A DNA stretch of 64,000 nt from Streptomyces sp. Edi2 (GCF_040253635.1 NZ_JBEJGX010000003.1:3286001-3350000), one strand, 5' to 3'. Shown: positions 6,480-16,498, numbered from the stretch's first letter. The notes: a model not told the origin generated them from the letters alone. Numbers and translations: made by a program.

Positions 6480-7733
6480 ATGAGTTCGGCCACCGCCACC
6501 AAGGCGGCCCCCGCGAAGAAGCGGGGATCCGGCCTGTTCCAGGGCCTGCAGAAGATCGGCCGCAGCCTCCAGCTCCCGATCGCCGTCCTTCCCGCCGCGG
6601 GCATCCTCAACCGCCTCGGCCAGCCGGACGTCTTCGGCGAGAAGGGCCTCGGCTGGGTCGACGTCAGCAAGGTCTTCGCCGCCGCCGGCGGGGCGGTCTT
6701 CGACAACCTGCCCATGCTGTTCTGCATAGGCGTCGCCATCGGCTTCGCGAAGAAGTCCGATGGCTCCACGGCGCTCGCCGCTCTGGTCGGCTTCCTGGTC
6801 TACAGCAATGTCCTCAAGGCGTTCCCGGTCACGGAAGGCCATATCGAGAAGGGCAAGTGGGTCGAGCCGGTCCTCAACAACCCCGGCGTCCTCGGCGGCA
6901 TCATCATGGGCCTGCTCGCCGCGACCCTGTGGCAGCGCTACCACCGCAAGAAGCTGGTGGACTGGCTGGGCTTCTTCAACGGCCGCCGGCTCGTCCCGAT
7001 CATCATGGCCTTCGTGGGCACCGCCGTCGGCGTGCTCTTCCTGCTGATCTGGGAGCCCATCGGCAGCGCCATCTCCGGCTTCGGCGAGTGGATGACCGGC
7101 CTGGGTGCGGCAGGGTCCGGGCTGTTCGGCCTGATCAACCGCGCGCTGCTGCCGATCGGCATGCACCAGTTCGTCAACACCGTCTCCTGGTTCCAGCTCG
7201 GCGACTTCACCGACGCCGCGGGCAAGGTCGCGCACGGCGACATCGGCCGCTTCTTCGCCGGTGACCCGTCCGCCGGGCAGTTCATGTCCGGCTTCTTCCC
7301 GATCATGATGTTCGGTCTGCCGGCCGCTGCCCTCGCCATCGCGCACTGTGCCCGCCCCGAGCGCCGCAAGGCCGTCCTGGGCATGATGATCTCGCTCGCG
7401 CTGACCTCCTTCGTCTGCGGTATCACCGAGCCGATCGAGTTCTCGTTCCTGTTCATCGCCCCGGTGCTGTACGCGATCCACGCCGTGCTGACCGCCATCT
7501 CCATGGCTCTGACCTGGGCGCTCGGTGTGCACGACGGCTTCACCTTCTCCGCCGGCTTCATCGACTACGCGCTGAACTGGAACCTGGCCACCGAGCCCTG
7601 GATGATCATCCCGATCGGCCTGGTCTTCGCCGCCGTCTACTACCTGCTGTTCCGCTTCGCGATCACCAAGTTCAACCTCACCACCCCGGGCCGGGAGCCC
7701 GAGGAGGAGATCGAGGATCTGACGAAGGCGTAA
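6480..7733 (+). CDS. nagE2: PTS GlcNAc EIIC permease (second copy)
   Basis: A 417-residue EIIC permease closely similar to the preceding gene. It starts MSSATATKAAPAKKRGSG, then LFQGLQKIGRSLQLP, VDWLGFFNGRRLVPI, GFFPIMMFGLPAAAL, and the conserved GITEPIEFSFLFIAP and GVHDGFTFSAGFIDY. There is no EIIB domain, so it must use the separate NagF. ATG 6480 follows CAGGAGGAAT; an ATG at 6450 is less likely. The promoter region carries several DasR-like operators. In S. coelicolor the corresponding permease is known as the key GlcNAc importer and sensor entry point; which copy dominates here is inferred from position. Confidence 0.93.
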   Translation: MSSATATKAAPAKKRGSGLFQGLQKIGRSLQLPIAVLPAAGILNRLGQPDVFGEKGLGWVDVSKVFAAAGGAVFDNLPMLFCIGVAIGFAKKSDGSTALAALVGFLVYSNVLKAFPVTEGHIEKGKWVEPVLNNPGVLGGIIMGLLAATLWQRYHRKKLVDWLGFFNGRRLVPIIMAFVGTAVGVLFLLIWEPIGSAISGFGEWMTGLGAAGSGLFGLINRALLPIGMHQFVNTVSWFQLGDFTDAAGKVAHGDIGRFFAGDPSAGQFMSGFFPIMMFGLPAAALAIAHCARPERRKAVLGMMISLALTSFVCGITEPIEFSFLFIAPVLYAIHAVLTAISMALTWALGVHDGFTFSAGFIDYALNWNLATEPWMIIPIGLVFAAVYYLLFRFAITKFNLTTPGREPEEEIEDLTKA

Positions 7734-7750
7734 GCCGCGCAGCCCACACC

Positions 7751-7799
7751 ATGACGAAGGGCCCCGGAACCGTCGGACGGTTCCGGGGCCCTTCGTCAT
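7751..7799. terminator. Very long perfect hairpin, bidirectional terminator
   Basis: Both arms are 24 nt and fully complementary (left arm starts ATGACGAAGGGCCCC; right arm ends CTTCGTCAT) around a single base. It lies 17 bp after nagE2 and before the convergent MBL hydrolase gene. Confidence 0.85.
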
Positions 7800-7850
7800 G
7801 GCGCGCGGCGACCCGCCCGGACCTGGCCCCCGCTCGGACCTGGCAGGTGC

Positions 7851-8603
7851 TCAGATCTCGTAGACCGCACCCGCCTTGGCGACCTCGACCGGCCCGTCAT
7901 AGGCCTTCTGGGCGTCACGGATGCCGATGGCCGGGTCGGTCCACGGCGGGATGTGGGTCAGCACCAGCCGGCCCGCGCCGGCCCGCTGGGCGATCTCGCC
8001 GGCCTCCCGGCCGTTGAGGTGCAGATCCGGGATGTCTTCCTTGCCGTAGGTGAAGGATGCCTCGCACAGGAAGAAGTCGGCGCCCGCGGCAAGGCGCTCC
8101 AGCGCCTCGCAGGGGCCGGTGTCCCCGGAGTACGTCAGGGACCGGCCGCCGTGCTCGATCCGGAAGGCGAAGGACTCCACCGGGTGGCTGACCCGCTCCG
8201 TGCGGATCGTGAACGGCCCGAGGGTGAAGGTGCCCGGCGTCAGGTTGCGGAACCCGAAGACCTCGCTCATGGCGCCGTCGTACGGCAGATCGGCGTGCGC
8301 GACGGTCAGCCGGCGCTCGGTGCCGGCCGGGCCGTAGACCGGCATCGGCGCGCAACGTCCGCCGTCCGGGCGGTAGTAGCGCACCACGAAGTAGCCGCAC
8401 AGGTCGATGCAGTGATCGGCATGCAGATGCGACAGGAGTACGGCATCCAGGTCGTAGAGGCCGATGTGGCGCTGCAGTTCGCCCAGGGCGCCGTTGCCCA
8501 TGTCGAGGAGCAACCTGAAGCCGTCGGCCTCGAGGAGGTAGCTCGAACAGGCCGATTCCACGGAAGGGAACGACCCCGAGCATCCGACGACGGTGAGCTT
8601 CAT
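7851..8603 (-). CDS. MBL-fold metal-dependent hydrolase
   Basis: A 250-residue beta-lactamase-fold protein of the RNase Z / phosphodiesterase-like class. Zinc ligands are visible: the first His cluster LLSHLHADHCID (HxHxDH), a His in RVSHPVESFAF, SYSGDTGPCEAL-type Asp in TYSGDTG, and a final His in LVLTHIPPW. It is probably a cytoplasmic hydrolase or nuclease; the substrate is unknown. ATG 8603 starts the conserved MKLTVVGCSGS. Longer minus-strand readings to 8930 add only Arg/Pro-rich sequence without family resemblance. It is downstream of cysM, with 639 bp between them containing a terminator-like hairpin and repeats. Confidence 0.9.
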   Translation of the reverse strand: MKLTVVGCSGSFPSVESACSSYLLEADGFRLLLDMGNGALGELQRHIGLYDLDAVLLSHLHADHCIDLCGYFVVRYYRPDGGRCAPMPVYGPAGTERRLTVAHADLPYDGAMSEVFGFRNLTPGTFTLGPFTIRTERVSHPVESFAFRIEHGGRSLTYSGDTGPCEALERLAAGADFFLCEASFTYGKEDIPDLHLNGREAGEIAQRAGAGRLVLTHIPPWTDPAIGIRDAQKAYDGPVEVAKAGAVYEI

Positions 8604-9109
8604 AGCGGGCGTGAACCTCCGTGGGCGGGGGCGGCGGTATAGCGGTCTTCCCTGCTCGCACACCGGAGCGCTCGGGGAAGGGTCCATGCCGGGATTCCCG
8701 GCGGGTCCTTGCCGGGTGGTGCCGGGTCCTCGGCGGTCGGTGCGGTGCCCCCGAGCGTAAGGCGCAAAGGGGCCGGTAGCTCCTCCGGCGGGGCGAGCTG
8801 TGGGCGGAATCACCAGTCTGGGCTGTCGCCCCGTACGTCCGTACGCCCGTGCGCCCCGGCCGGTACGGCCTGGTGTGCCGCCGGGCCCCCGGTCGCGGGG
8901 GCCGCTCACCGAAACGAGGTGAATGTGCACCGAGGGGCGCCCGGCATCCGCCTACGCGCCCCCGGACGGCCATGCGACGCGCCCCCGAAAGGTCATACCG
9001 GCGCGCCCCGGAGAGTCCTGCCCCGCGCCCCCGGGAGAAAGCCCCGCCGCCGCGGCAGGGCACCACGACGGCGGCTGCGTACCGGACACGGGCCGCACGG
9101 CCGCTCTTC

Positions 9110-9190
9110 CGACCCTTCCGGCTCCTCCGTCCGACCCTTCCGGCTCGTCCGTCCGGCCCTTCCGGCTCCTCCGTCCGACCCTTCCGGATC
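9110..9190. repeat. 22-bp tandem repeat, about 3.7 copies
   Basis: Units start at 9110, 9132, 9154 and 9176 (partial) with core GACCCTTCCGGCTCCTCC. They differ by single bases and lie just beyond the 3' end of cysM. Confidence 0.85.
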
Positions 9191-9218
9191 TGCCCGCTCC
9201 GCCGGCTCTCCCCGCTCC

Positions 9219-9240
9219 GCCGGCCGGACCGCCGGCCGGC
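9219..9240 (-). terminator. Putative cysM terminator
   Basis: A self-complementary CCGGCCGG / CCGGCCGG pair separated by ACCG lies just 3' of the cysM stop codon on the minus strand. No T-run follows. Confidence 0.5.
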
Positions 9241-9242
9241 AG

Positions 9243-10580
<1,338 letters not shown>

Positions 10581-10633
10581 TTACGGCGTGCCGGGAGGGC
10601 GTCGGGTGACGCCGGAGGTGCGGGGCTGTGGGC

Positions 10634-10650
10634 GGCGCGCGCCGCGCGCC
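10634..10650 (-). terminator. Possible attenuator hairpin between leader and cysO
   Basis: GGCGCGC and GCGCGCC flank a 3-nt loop, 14 nt beyond the leader ORF stop codon on the minus strand and about 110 nt before cysO. The position suits transcription attenuation; no U-run is seen. Confidence 0.4.
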
Positions 10651-10663
10651 CTGACGGGCCGGC

Positions 10664-10801
10664 TCAGGCGGCGGCGCAGCGCGGACAGATGGCGCTGGAA
10701 AGGCGGCACAGATCCACGTGCAGCCGTGCGGCTCCGCAGCCGAATGCGCCCAGCAGTGCGGATGCGGAGCGACGTATGGCGAGCGGAGCGAGCAGCAGCA
10801 T
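10664..10801 (-). CDS. Cys-containing leader peptide upstream of cysO
   Basis: The frame ends RLHVDLCRLSSAICPRCAAA. This matches the actinobacterial leader-peptide signature (HVDL-CR--SAIC) that commonly precedes sulfur assimilation genes. With ATG 10801 (AGAAGAGG upstream) it is 45 residues; an ATG at 10837 gives 57. Four Cys, three of them in the last 15 residues, suit a cysteine-sensing upstream ORF whose ribosome stalls when Cys-tRNA is short. Its stop is 138 bp before cysO, with a hairpin between. Regulation by cysteine is inferred from the family and position. Confidence 0.65.
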   Translation of the reverse strand: MLLLAPLAIRRSASALLGAFGCGAARLHVDLCRLSSAICPRCAAA

Positions 10802-10921
10802 GCCCGGCCTCTTCTCGCTCACGTCGTGGTCAACCATGCGGTCATCGTATCGATTCCCGGTCCGGGCATTGGAACCTCGTCCCACCATGCGGACGATTGG
10901 CGTACACCAGGTGGGACGGCC

Positions 10922-11347
10922 TCAGGAGTAGGCCGCCACGACCTCGACTTCTTCCTCGGTGACCTCGCCGTCCACGATCCGGTACGAGCGGAACTGGAAG
11001 GGTCCGGCGTCATCGGTGTCGGCGGTGGAGACCAGGACATAGTGGGCGCCGGGCTCGTTCGCGTAGGAGATGTCGGTGCGCGAGGGGTAGGCCTCGGTGG
11101 CGGTGTGCGAGTGGTAGACGATCACCGGCTCCTCATCCCGGTCGTCCATCTCGCGGTAGAGCTTGAGCAGGTCGGCGGAGTCGAATTCGTAGAACGTGGG
11201 CGACCGCGCGGCGTTCAGCATCGGGATGAACCGCTCGGGGCGGCCGCTGCCCGCCGGGCCGGCGACCACGCCGCAGGCCTCGTCGGGGTGGTCCTGGCGG
11301 GAGTGCTCGACGATCTGGTCGAAGAGCGCCTTGGTAAGGGTCAGCAT
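10922..11347 (-). CDS. mec: JAMM/MPN+ metalloprotease, Mec-type
   Basis: A 141-residue zinc protease. The JAMM signature is complete: Glu23 in HPDEACGVV, then HSH-x7-S-x2-D (YHSHTATEAYPSRTD). In mycobacteria the homologue cleaves cysteine from the CysO-Cys adduct and completes this cysteine pathway. Here it could also trim the C-terminal extension of CysO. ATG 11347 begins MLTLTKALFDQIVEH, the family N-terminus. It is on the same strand upstream of the leader-cysO-cysM set; 121 bp separate it from the leader frame, so separate control by the leader is possible. Confidence 0.93.
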   Translation of the reverse strand: MLTLTKALFDQIVEHSRQDHPDEACGVVAGPAGSGRPERFIPMLNAARSPTFYEFDSADLLKLYREMDDRDEEPVIVYHSHTATEAYPSRTDISYANEPGAHYVLVSTADTDDAGPFQFRSYRIVDGEVTEEEVEVVAAYS

Positions 11348-11450
11348 GGCGCCAAGAATAAACAGCGGGCCCGCGCGTACCGAAGAGTGGTACGAGCGGG
11401 CCCGCATGCTGGACGCCGAGGGGAGGCGCCCGGTTCGTCCGGGTGGTGCC

Positions 11451-12911
11451 TCAGCCCTTGGGGCCCTTGGTGCCCTGCGGCGCCGCGCCGGCCGTCAGGC
11501 CGTTCGCCGCGTCCCGCCGCTTGATGCAGAGGTAGCCCACGCCCAGGATGAGCGCCCACACGGGAGCCGCGTAGAGCGAGATCCTGGCGTCCGGGTCGAC
11601 ACCCATCATCACGATCACCATGGCGATGAAGGCCAGCGCGAAGACCGAGGTGTAGGGGCTGCCGGGAGCCTTGAACTCGGACTGCGGCAGCTCGCCGCGG
11701 TTCGCCTTGGCGCGGTAGCGCAGCTGCGAGGCCAGGATGACGATCCACGCCCACATACCGGAGATGGTGGCGAAGGAGACGACGTAGTTGAACGCCTCGC
11801 CGGGCCACTGGTAGTTGATGTAGACGCCGAACAGCATCATCGCGACCGAGACGCCGGTGCCCCAGGTGGGCAGGCCGTTCTTGCTGAGCTTGGTGAAGAA
11901 CTTCGGGCCCTGGCCGTTGAGCGCGAGGTCGCGCAGCATCCGGCCGGTGGAGTACATGCCGGAGTTGGCCGAGGAGAGCGCGGCGGTCAGCACGACGAAG
12001 TTGACGATGCCGGCACCGGCCGGCAGACCGATCTGCTGGAAGGCGGCGACGAAGGGGCTCACGCCCGGCTTGAAGACCGTCCAGCTGACGACGGACAGGA
12101 TGATGATCAGCGCGCCGATGTAGAAGAGGCCGATCCGCCACGGCACGGTGTTGATCGCCTTGGGCAGGACCTTCTTCGGGTTGGTCGCCTCGCCCGCGGT
12201 CACGCCGACGAGCTCGACGGCGAGGAAGGCGAACATCACGATCTGCAGCGTCATCAGCGTGCCGCCGATGCCCTTGGGGAAGAAGCCGCCGTGGGACCAC
12301 AGGTTGGTGAAGGAGGCGGTGTCACCGGCGTCGGAGAAGCCGAGGGTGATCACGCCGAGGCCGATCAGGATCATGCCGATGATCGCGGTGACCTTGACCA
12401 TCGAGAACCAGAATTCCAGCTCACCGAAGATCTTCACGGAGATCAGGTTGATGCCGAAGAGCGCACAGGTGAAGACCAGGGCCGCAGCCCATTGCGGTAT
12501 GCCCTTGTTCCAGTACTGCACATACGTGGCCGCGGCGGTCACTTCCGTGATGCCGGTGACGACCCAGAACAGCCAGTACGTCCAGCCGGTCACAAAGCCG
12601 ATGAACGGGCCGAGGAATTCGCGGCCGTACTCCGAGAAGGATCCGGAGACGGGCCGGTACATCAGCAGCTCGCCCAGGGCCCGCATGATGAAGAAGATGA
12701 CCAGACCGACGATGGCGTAGGCGAGGATGATGCTCGGCCCCGCCATCGAGATCGCCTTGCCGGCTCCGAGGAAAAGTCCGGTACCGATGGCGCCGCCAAT
12801 GGCGATCATCTGGATCTGACGGTTTCCCAGACCTCGCTGGTAGCCCTCTTCGGGGGCCGTCCCAGCTGCGTCGCTGCCGTCGTGCTGCTTGTCGACCTGC
12901 GCAGAGGTCAT
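11451..12911 (-). CDS. APC-family amino acid permease
   Basis: A 486-residue proton-coupled amino acid importer with about 12 membrane spans. The N-terminal landmark QMIAIGGAIGTGLFLGAGKA and the downstream SGSFSEYGREFLGP and VEFWFS-like ELEFWFSMVKV are typical of the AroP/CycA/GabP branch; it has AGEATNPKKVLPKAIN and SSANSGMYSTGRML as well. The substrate cannot be fixed from sequence. The C-terminus is a short Gly/Lys tail (GTKGPKG). ATG 12911 is chosen over 12932 because the conserved region follows a normal polar lead. It is probably transcribed alone. Confidence 0.9.
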   Translation of the reverse strand: MTSAQVDKQHDGSDAAGTAPEEGYQRGLGNRQIQMIAIGGAIGTGLFLGAGKAISMAGPSIILAYAIVGLVIFFIMRALGELLMYRPVSGSFSEYGREFLGPFIGFVTGWTYWLFWVVTGITEVTAAATYVQYWNKGIPQWAAALVFTCALFGINLISVKIFGELEFWFSMVKVTAIIGMILIGLGVITLGFSDAGDTASFTNLWSHGGFFPKGIGGTLMTLQIVMFAFLAVELVGVTAGEATNPKKVLPKAINTVPWRIGLFYIGALIIILSVVSWTVFKPGVSPFVAAFQQIGLPAGAGIVNFVVLTAALSSANSGMYSTGRMLRDLALNGQGPKFFTKLSKNGLPTWGTGVSVAMMLFGVYINYQWPGEAFNYVVSFATISGMWAWIVILASQLRYRAKANRGELPQSEFKAPGSPYTSVFALAFIAMVIVMMGVDPDARISLYAAPVWALILGVGYLCIKRRDAANGLTAGAAPQGTKGPKG

Positions 12912-13210
12912 GTGTGGTGCGCCTTTCTCCATTCCGACCCGGTCTGTCCGGATCGGGTCCCGATCCCCCCGGATGGAGTTCCTGCACGCCGACGGTCGGC
13001 CGGCACAGCGCTCCCGCGGCGACAGGGGTGGCGTCGCTCACGGCAGGTCGTGAACATGTATCACGGCGTCTCTCGGACCGCCTAGGGATGGCGTGAATCA
13101 AACCACGAGAGAAAGCGGACAAGGACCCTGAAGTGCCGCAATTCACATGGCCGAGGTGATGCGATCGTTATCCGGATTTGAGCATCCGCTGAGCGAACAC
13201 AGCGGTAATA
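12912..13210. promoter_or_regulatory. Permease upstream region
   Basis: About 300 bp without a gene. It must hold the promoter of the minus-strand permease. It is noticeably less GC-rich around 13130-13215 (GATCGTTATCCGG, GGTAATAACAGG). I see no confident operator. Confidence 0.4.
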
Positions 13211-13230
13211 ACAGGGGTGGAACGCCCTGT
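13211..13230 (-). terminator. Terminator downstream of DUF2017 gene
   Basis: ACAGGG and CCCTGT enclose an 8-nt loop immediately after the DUF2017 stop (13233) on the minus strand and are followed there by TATTACC. On the plus strand a TTTT run follows. Confidence 0.55.
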
Positions 13231-13232
13231 TT

Positions 13233-13826
13233 TCAGCCCATCAGGGATTCGACAAGGGTCTCCTGGAGCCCGCCGAGCCAGAGATAAGCCATCACCATCG
13301 GCTTGCGCGGATCGCTGTCCGGGAGCCGCAGCAGTTCTCCGCCATCTTCTTCATCGGTCACTTCAAGCCGGGTTCCGATGGCCAGCCTGAGGTCGTTGAG
13401 GGCTCCCAGCCACTGCCGGCACTCGCCGGGGTCGAGGCGGAGCAGCGCGCTGTCACCGGCGGGCGCCAGGCCGTCCAGCGCCCGGATCAGCGCCAGGGTG
13501 TCCTCACGCTTGCGCGCACGCAGATCGTTCTCGGTGTAGCGGCGGAATTCGGCGGAGGCGGCGCGCACATCGTCGTCGGGGACGAGATCGGGTCCGCCGT
13601 AGGCATCGGGGAAGAAGCGGGCCAGCACCGGGTCGGCGGGCGGCTCGCTGGGGCCGTCGTTGAAGATCGACGCCAGCAGGTCGTCGCTCTCGCTCTCCCC
13701 GGCCTCCTCGCCCGGGCCGATCAGCTCCATCAGCTGGACGGCGAGGCTGCGCAGGATGGAGATCTCGACCTCGTCGAGGGGGACGGCGGCGCCGCCCCCG
13801 GGCAGCGGCTCGAAGTGCCCGGTCAT
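13233..13826 (-). CDS. DUF2017 family protein
   Basis: A 197-residue cytoplasmic protein matching DUF2017, an actinobacterial family found next to clpS. It contains [17 protein letters not shown] at the N-terminus, an acidic middle ([14 protein letters not shown]), the conserved FFPDAY and [13 protein letters not shown], and the C-terminal [17 protein letters not shown]. Its function is not established. The start ATG overlaps the clpS stop codon (ATGA), so it is translationally coupled to the adaptor. A link to ClpS-dependent proteolysis is inference from this coupling. Confidence 0.9.
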   Translation of the reverse strand: MTGHFEPLPGGGAAVPLDEVEISILRSLAVQLMELIGPGEEAGESESDDLLASIFNDGPSEPPADPVLARFFPDAYGGPDLVPDDDVRAASAEFRRYTENDLRARKREDTLALIRALDGLAPAGDSALLRLDPGECRQWLGALNDLRLAIGTRLEVTDEEDGGELLRLPDSDPRKPMVMAYLWLGGLQETLVESLMG

Positions 13827-14185
13827 CGGCGGTCCTGCTGGAGGGTCGCCCACAGGCCGTAGCCGTGCATGGCCTGCACGTCGCGCTCCATTTCCTCGCG
13901 GCTGCCGCTGGAGACCACCGCGCGGCCCTTGTGATGGACGTCGAGCATCAACTGATGGGCCTTGTCCTTGGAGTAGCCGAAGTACGACTGGAAGACGTAC
14001 GAGACGTAGCTCATGAGGTTCACCGGATCGTTGTGGACGATCGTGACCCACGGGACGTCGGGTTCGGGGACCTCGAAGGGTGCCTCGCTCGACTGGGGGC
14101 GCTCGGTCTCGACCGGGACACTGAGGGTGCAGCGATGCGGCCGGAGCATGATCGTGGGTGACGGGTGGGCGCTCACAGGCCCCAT
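13823..14185 (-). CDS. clpS: ATP-dependent Clp protease adaptor ClpS
   Basis: Delivers N-degron substrates to ClpAP/ClpCP. The core is intact: [39 protein letters not shown], and the end [20 protein letters not shown]. With ATG 14185 it has 120 residues, including a long N-terminal lead ([18 protein letters not shown]...). This exceeds the usual ~100 residues, so the true start may be internal (ATG 14149 or a GTG/GTC nearby); no strong ribosome site decides it. It is coupled to DUF2017 by ATGA and divergent from pncB. Confidence 0.9.
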   Translation of the reverse strand: MGPVSAHPSPTIMLRPHRCTLSVPVETERPQSSEAPFEVPEPDVPWVTIVHNDPVNLMSYVSYVFQSYFGYSKDKAHQLMLDVHHKGRAVVSSGSREEMERDVQAMHGYGLWATLQQDRR

Positions 14186-14290
14186 GCTGCCACCCGGGGG
14201 CGGGCGACGCACAAATGCCCCTCGCGCGGGCCGCGTCGGCGGGCCGGACCCGGCGCCCGCGGGCGGTCTTTTGTCGCTCCCGGAGCACTA

Positions 14291-14305
14291 TCGTCAAAGT
14301 GACGA
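14291..14305. promoter_or_regulatory. Inverted repeat before pncB
   Basis: TCGTCA-AAG-TGACGA is a perfect 6-bp inverted repeat, 24-38 bp upstream of the pncB start and between divergent clpS and pncB. It could be an operator or overlap the promoter; the cognate regulator is unknown. Confidence 0.45.
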
Positions 14306-14328
14306 GTATTGGGGGTAGCATCTTCCCC

Positions 14329-15657
14329 ATGAACACAGCAGACCTGGGGCTGCCGGTGGCCGTGCCGTCGACTGCGCTCTTCACCGACCAGTACGAACTC
14401 ACCATGCTGCAGGCCGCGTTGCGGTCCGGCACCGCGGACCGGCACTCGGTCTTCGAGGTCTTCACCCGCCGGCTTCCCGAGGGCCGCCGCTACGGCGTGG
14501 TGGGCGGCACCGGCCGGGTGCTGGACGCGGTGGAGAACTTCCGCTTCGACGAGACGATCCTCGGCTTCCTGCGCGAGCGCGCCATCCTCGACGAGCCGAC
14601 GCTGGCGTGGCTGGCGGACTTCCGCTTCCGCGGCGACATCTGGGGCTACCCGGAGGGGGAGGTCTACTTCCCGGGCTCCCCGATCATGCGGGTCGAGGGC
14701 ACCTTCGCCGAGGCGGTCCTCCTGGAGACGGTGATCCTCTCGATCCTCAACCACGACTCCGCGGTGGCCGCGGCCGCCTCCCGGATGTCAGTGGCGGCGG
14801 GCGCGCGCCCGCTGATGGAGATGGGCGCCCGGCGCACCCATGAGCTCGGCGCGGTGGCCGCGTCCCGTGCCGCCTACGTCGGCGGCTTCCACACCACCTC
14901 CGACCTGGCGGCCGGCTTCCGCTACGGCATCCCCACCGTCGGCACCAGCGCGCATGCCTTCACCCTGCTCCACGACACCGAGCGGGACGCCTTCACCGCG
15001 CAGGTCGACAGCCTGGGCGGCGGGACGACCCTGCTGGTGGACACCTTCGATGTCGAGGAGGCGGTACGCACCGCGGTGGAGGTGGCAGGACCCGGTCTCG
15101 GCGCCGTCCGGATCGACTCCGGCGATCTGCTGCTGATCGCCCACCGGGTGCGCCAGCAGCTCGACGAGCTGGGCGCCACCAAGACCAAGATCGTGGTCAC
15201 CAGCGACCTGGACGAGTACGCCATCGCCTCGCTGGCCGCCGCGCCGGTGGACGCGTACGGCGTCGGCACCCAATTGGTGACCGGCAGCGGGCACCCGACC
15301 TGCTCGATGGTCTACAAGCTGGTCGCCCGCGCCGACAGCGAGGCGCCCGGCGCCCCGCTGCGGCCGGTCGCGAAGAAGTCGATGGGCGCCAAGAGCTCGC
15401 TCGGCGGCCGCAAATGGGCCGCGCGCCGGCTCGACGAGGACGGTGTGGCCACCGCCGAGGTCATCGGCACCGGGCCGGTCCCGGCGGAGCTGGCCGACCG
15501 GCAGCTGCTGGTGCCGCTGGTGAGCGGCGGCACGGTGGTGGCCCGCGAGCCGCTGGACGCCGCCCGCGCCCGGCATATCGCCGCCCGCGACCGGCTGCCG
15601 CTGTCGGCTACCCAGCTCTCCCGCGGCGAGCCCGTGCTGGCGACCGAGTACGTCTGA
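14329..15657 (+). CDS. pncB: Nicotinate phosphoribosyltransferase
   Basis: Converts nicotinate and PRPP to nicotinate mononucleotide in the NAD salvage (Preiss-Handler) pathway. The 442-residue protein has FTDQYELTMLQAAL near residue 15, HSVFEVFTRRLPEGR, RRTHELGAVAASRAAYVGGF, GTSAHAF, and the phosphoribosyl-binding GAVRIDSGDL with TSDLDEYAI and GVGTQLVTG. ATG 14329 follows GGGGGTAGC and precedes the conserved part by a normal distance; a frame open to 14158 lacks similarity. It is followed by the nicotinamidase gene, which supplies its substrate. Confidence 0.95.
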   Translation: MNTADLGLPVAVPSTALFTDQYELTMLQAALRSGTADRHSVFEVFTRRLPEGRRYGVVGGTGRVLDAVENFRFDETILGFLRERAILDEPTLAWLADFRFRGDIWGYPEGEVYFPGSPIMRVEGTFAEAVLLETVILSILNHDSAVAAAASRMSVAAGARPLMEMGARRTHELGAVAASRAAYVGGFHTTSDLAAGFRYGIPTVGTSAHAFTLLHDTERDAFTAQVDSLGGGTTLLVDTFDVEEAVRTAVEVAGPGLGAVRIDSGDLLLIAHRVRQQLDELGATKTKIVVTSDLDEYAIASLAAAPVDAYGVGTQLVTGSGHPTCSMVYKLVARADSEAPGAPLRPVAKKSMGAKSSLGGRKWAARRLDEDGVATAEVIGTGPVPAELADRQLLVPLVSGGTVVAREPLDAARARHIAARDRLPLSATQLSRGEPVLATEYV

Positions 15658-15837
15658 CGGCTACGGGTGCCGGGCGGCGGGCTCCGGGCTCCGGACGCCG
15701 GGCGCCCCCCGGCCACCGACCGGCATCCGCCGCACCGCCCGGCTCCGCACCACTCCCGCAATCCCCCTCCAGTGGCTACCCTCGGTCACACCACCGCTCC
15801 GCGCCCCTCCCCCGATTCCAGCCGGAAGGCACGCACC

Positions 15838-16434
15838 ATGCACCGGGCATTGATCGTCGTTGATGTGCAGAACGACTTCTGCGAGGGCGGCAGCCTCGCG
15901 GTGGCGGGAGGTGCGGATGTGGCGGCGGCGATCACCGATCTGATCGGCCAGACGGCCGGCGGCTGCTACCGCCATGTCGTGGCCACCCGGGACCACCACA
16001 TCGATCCCGGCGGCCACTTCTCCGCCACCCCCGACTACGAGACCACCTGGCCGGTGCACTGCGTGGCCGGCACGGAAGGCAGCGGCTTCCACCCCAATTT
16101 CGCCCCGGCGCTCGCCTCCGGCGCCATCGACGCGGTCTTCGACAAGGGGGCCCACGCCGGCGCCTACAGCGGTTTCGAGGGCGCGGACGAGAACGGCACC
16201 CCGCTCGCGGACTGGCTGCACGCGCACCGCGTCAGCGAGGTCGATGTGGTCGGCATCGCCACCGATCACTGTGTCCGGGCCACCGCGCTGGACGCGATCC
16301 GCGCCGGGCTGCGCACCCATGTCCTGCTGGACCTGACCGCCGGGGTGGCCGCGCACACCACCGAGCGGGCGCTGGAGGAGCTGCGGGCGGCCGGCGCCGA
16401 GCTGACCGGCAAGCCGGTGGTCCTCGGCGGCTAG
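15838..16434 (+). CDS. pncA: Nicotinamidase (isochorismatase fold)
   Basis: Deamidates nicotinamide to nicotinate, feeding the preceding phosphoribosyltransferase. The 198 residues contain the catalytic triad: Asp9 (LIVVDVQNDF), Lys in VFDKGAHAGAYSGF, and Cys in GIATDHCVRATALDA. The metal site is in TRDHHIDPGGHF (Asp-His-His). This is also the enzyme that activates pyrazinamide in mycobacteria. ATG 15838 begins the conserved MHRALIVVDVQ. The 180-bp gap after pncB suggests its own promoter or loose co-transcription. Confidence 0.95.
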   Translation: MHRALIVVDVQNDFCEGGSLAVAGGADVAAAITDLIGQTAGGCYRHVVATRDHHIDPGGHFSATPDYETTWPVHCVAGTEGSGFHPNFAPALASGAIDAVFDKGAHAGAYSGFEGADENGTPLADWLHAHRVSEVDVVGIATDHCVRATALDAIRAGLRTHVLLDLTAGVAAHTTERALEELRAAGAELTGKPVVLGG

Positions 16435-16498
16435 GGGGTCGTGGGGAGCCACCCGGGCTGATCCGCACGACGCGCCCTTCAGCCGCCCGCGGGGCCCG

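Larger units (their letters stand above)
8604..9242. other. 639-bp gap without a supportable gene
   Basis: It contains a hairpin GGCCCCC/GGGGGCC (8884-8903), the 22-bp tandem repeats described separately, and a hairpin at 9219-9240. Open frames here have biased Arg/Pro/Gly composition and no ribosome site with a recognisable product. The MBL gene's promoter should be within the first 150 bp. Confidence 0.6.

Noticed and set aside
8604..8930. N-terminal extension of the MBL hydrolase to 8930
   Set aside because: Adds 109 Arg/Pro/Gly residues with no family similarity; ATG 8603 starts the conserved MKLTVVG.
9110..9190. CRISPR array
   Set aside because: Units are contiguous 22-bp tandem copies with no spacers, and no cas genes are present.
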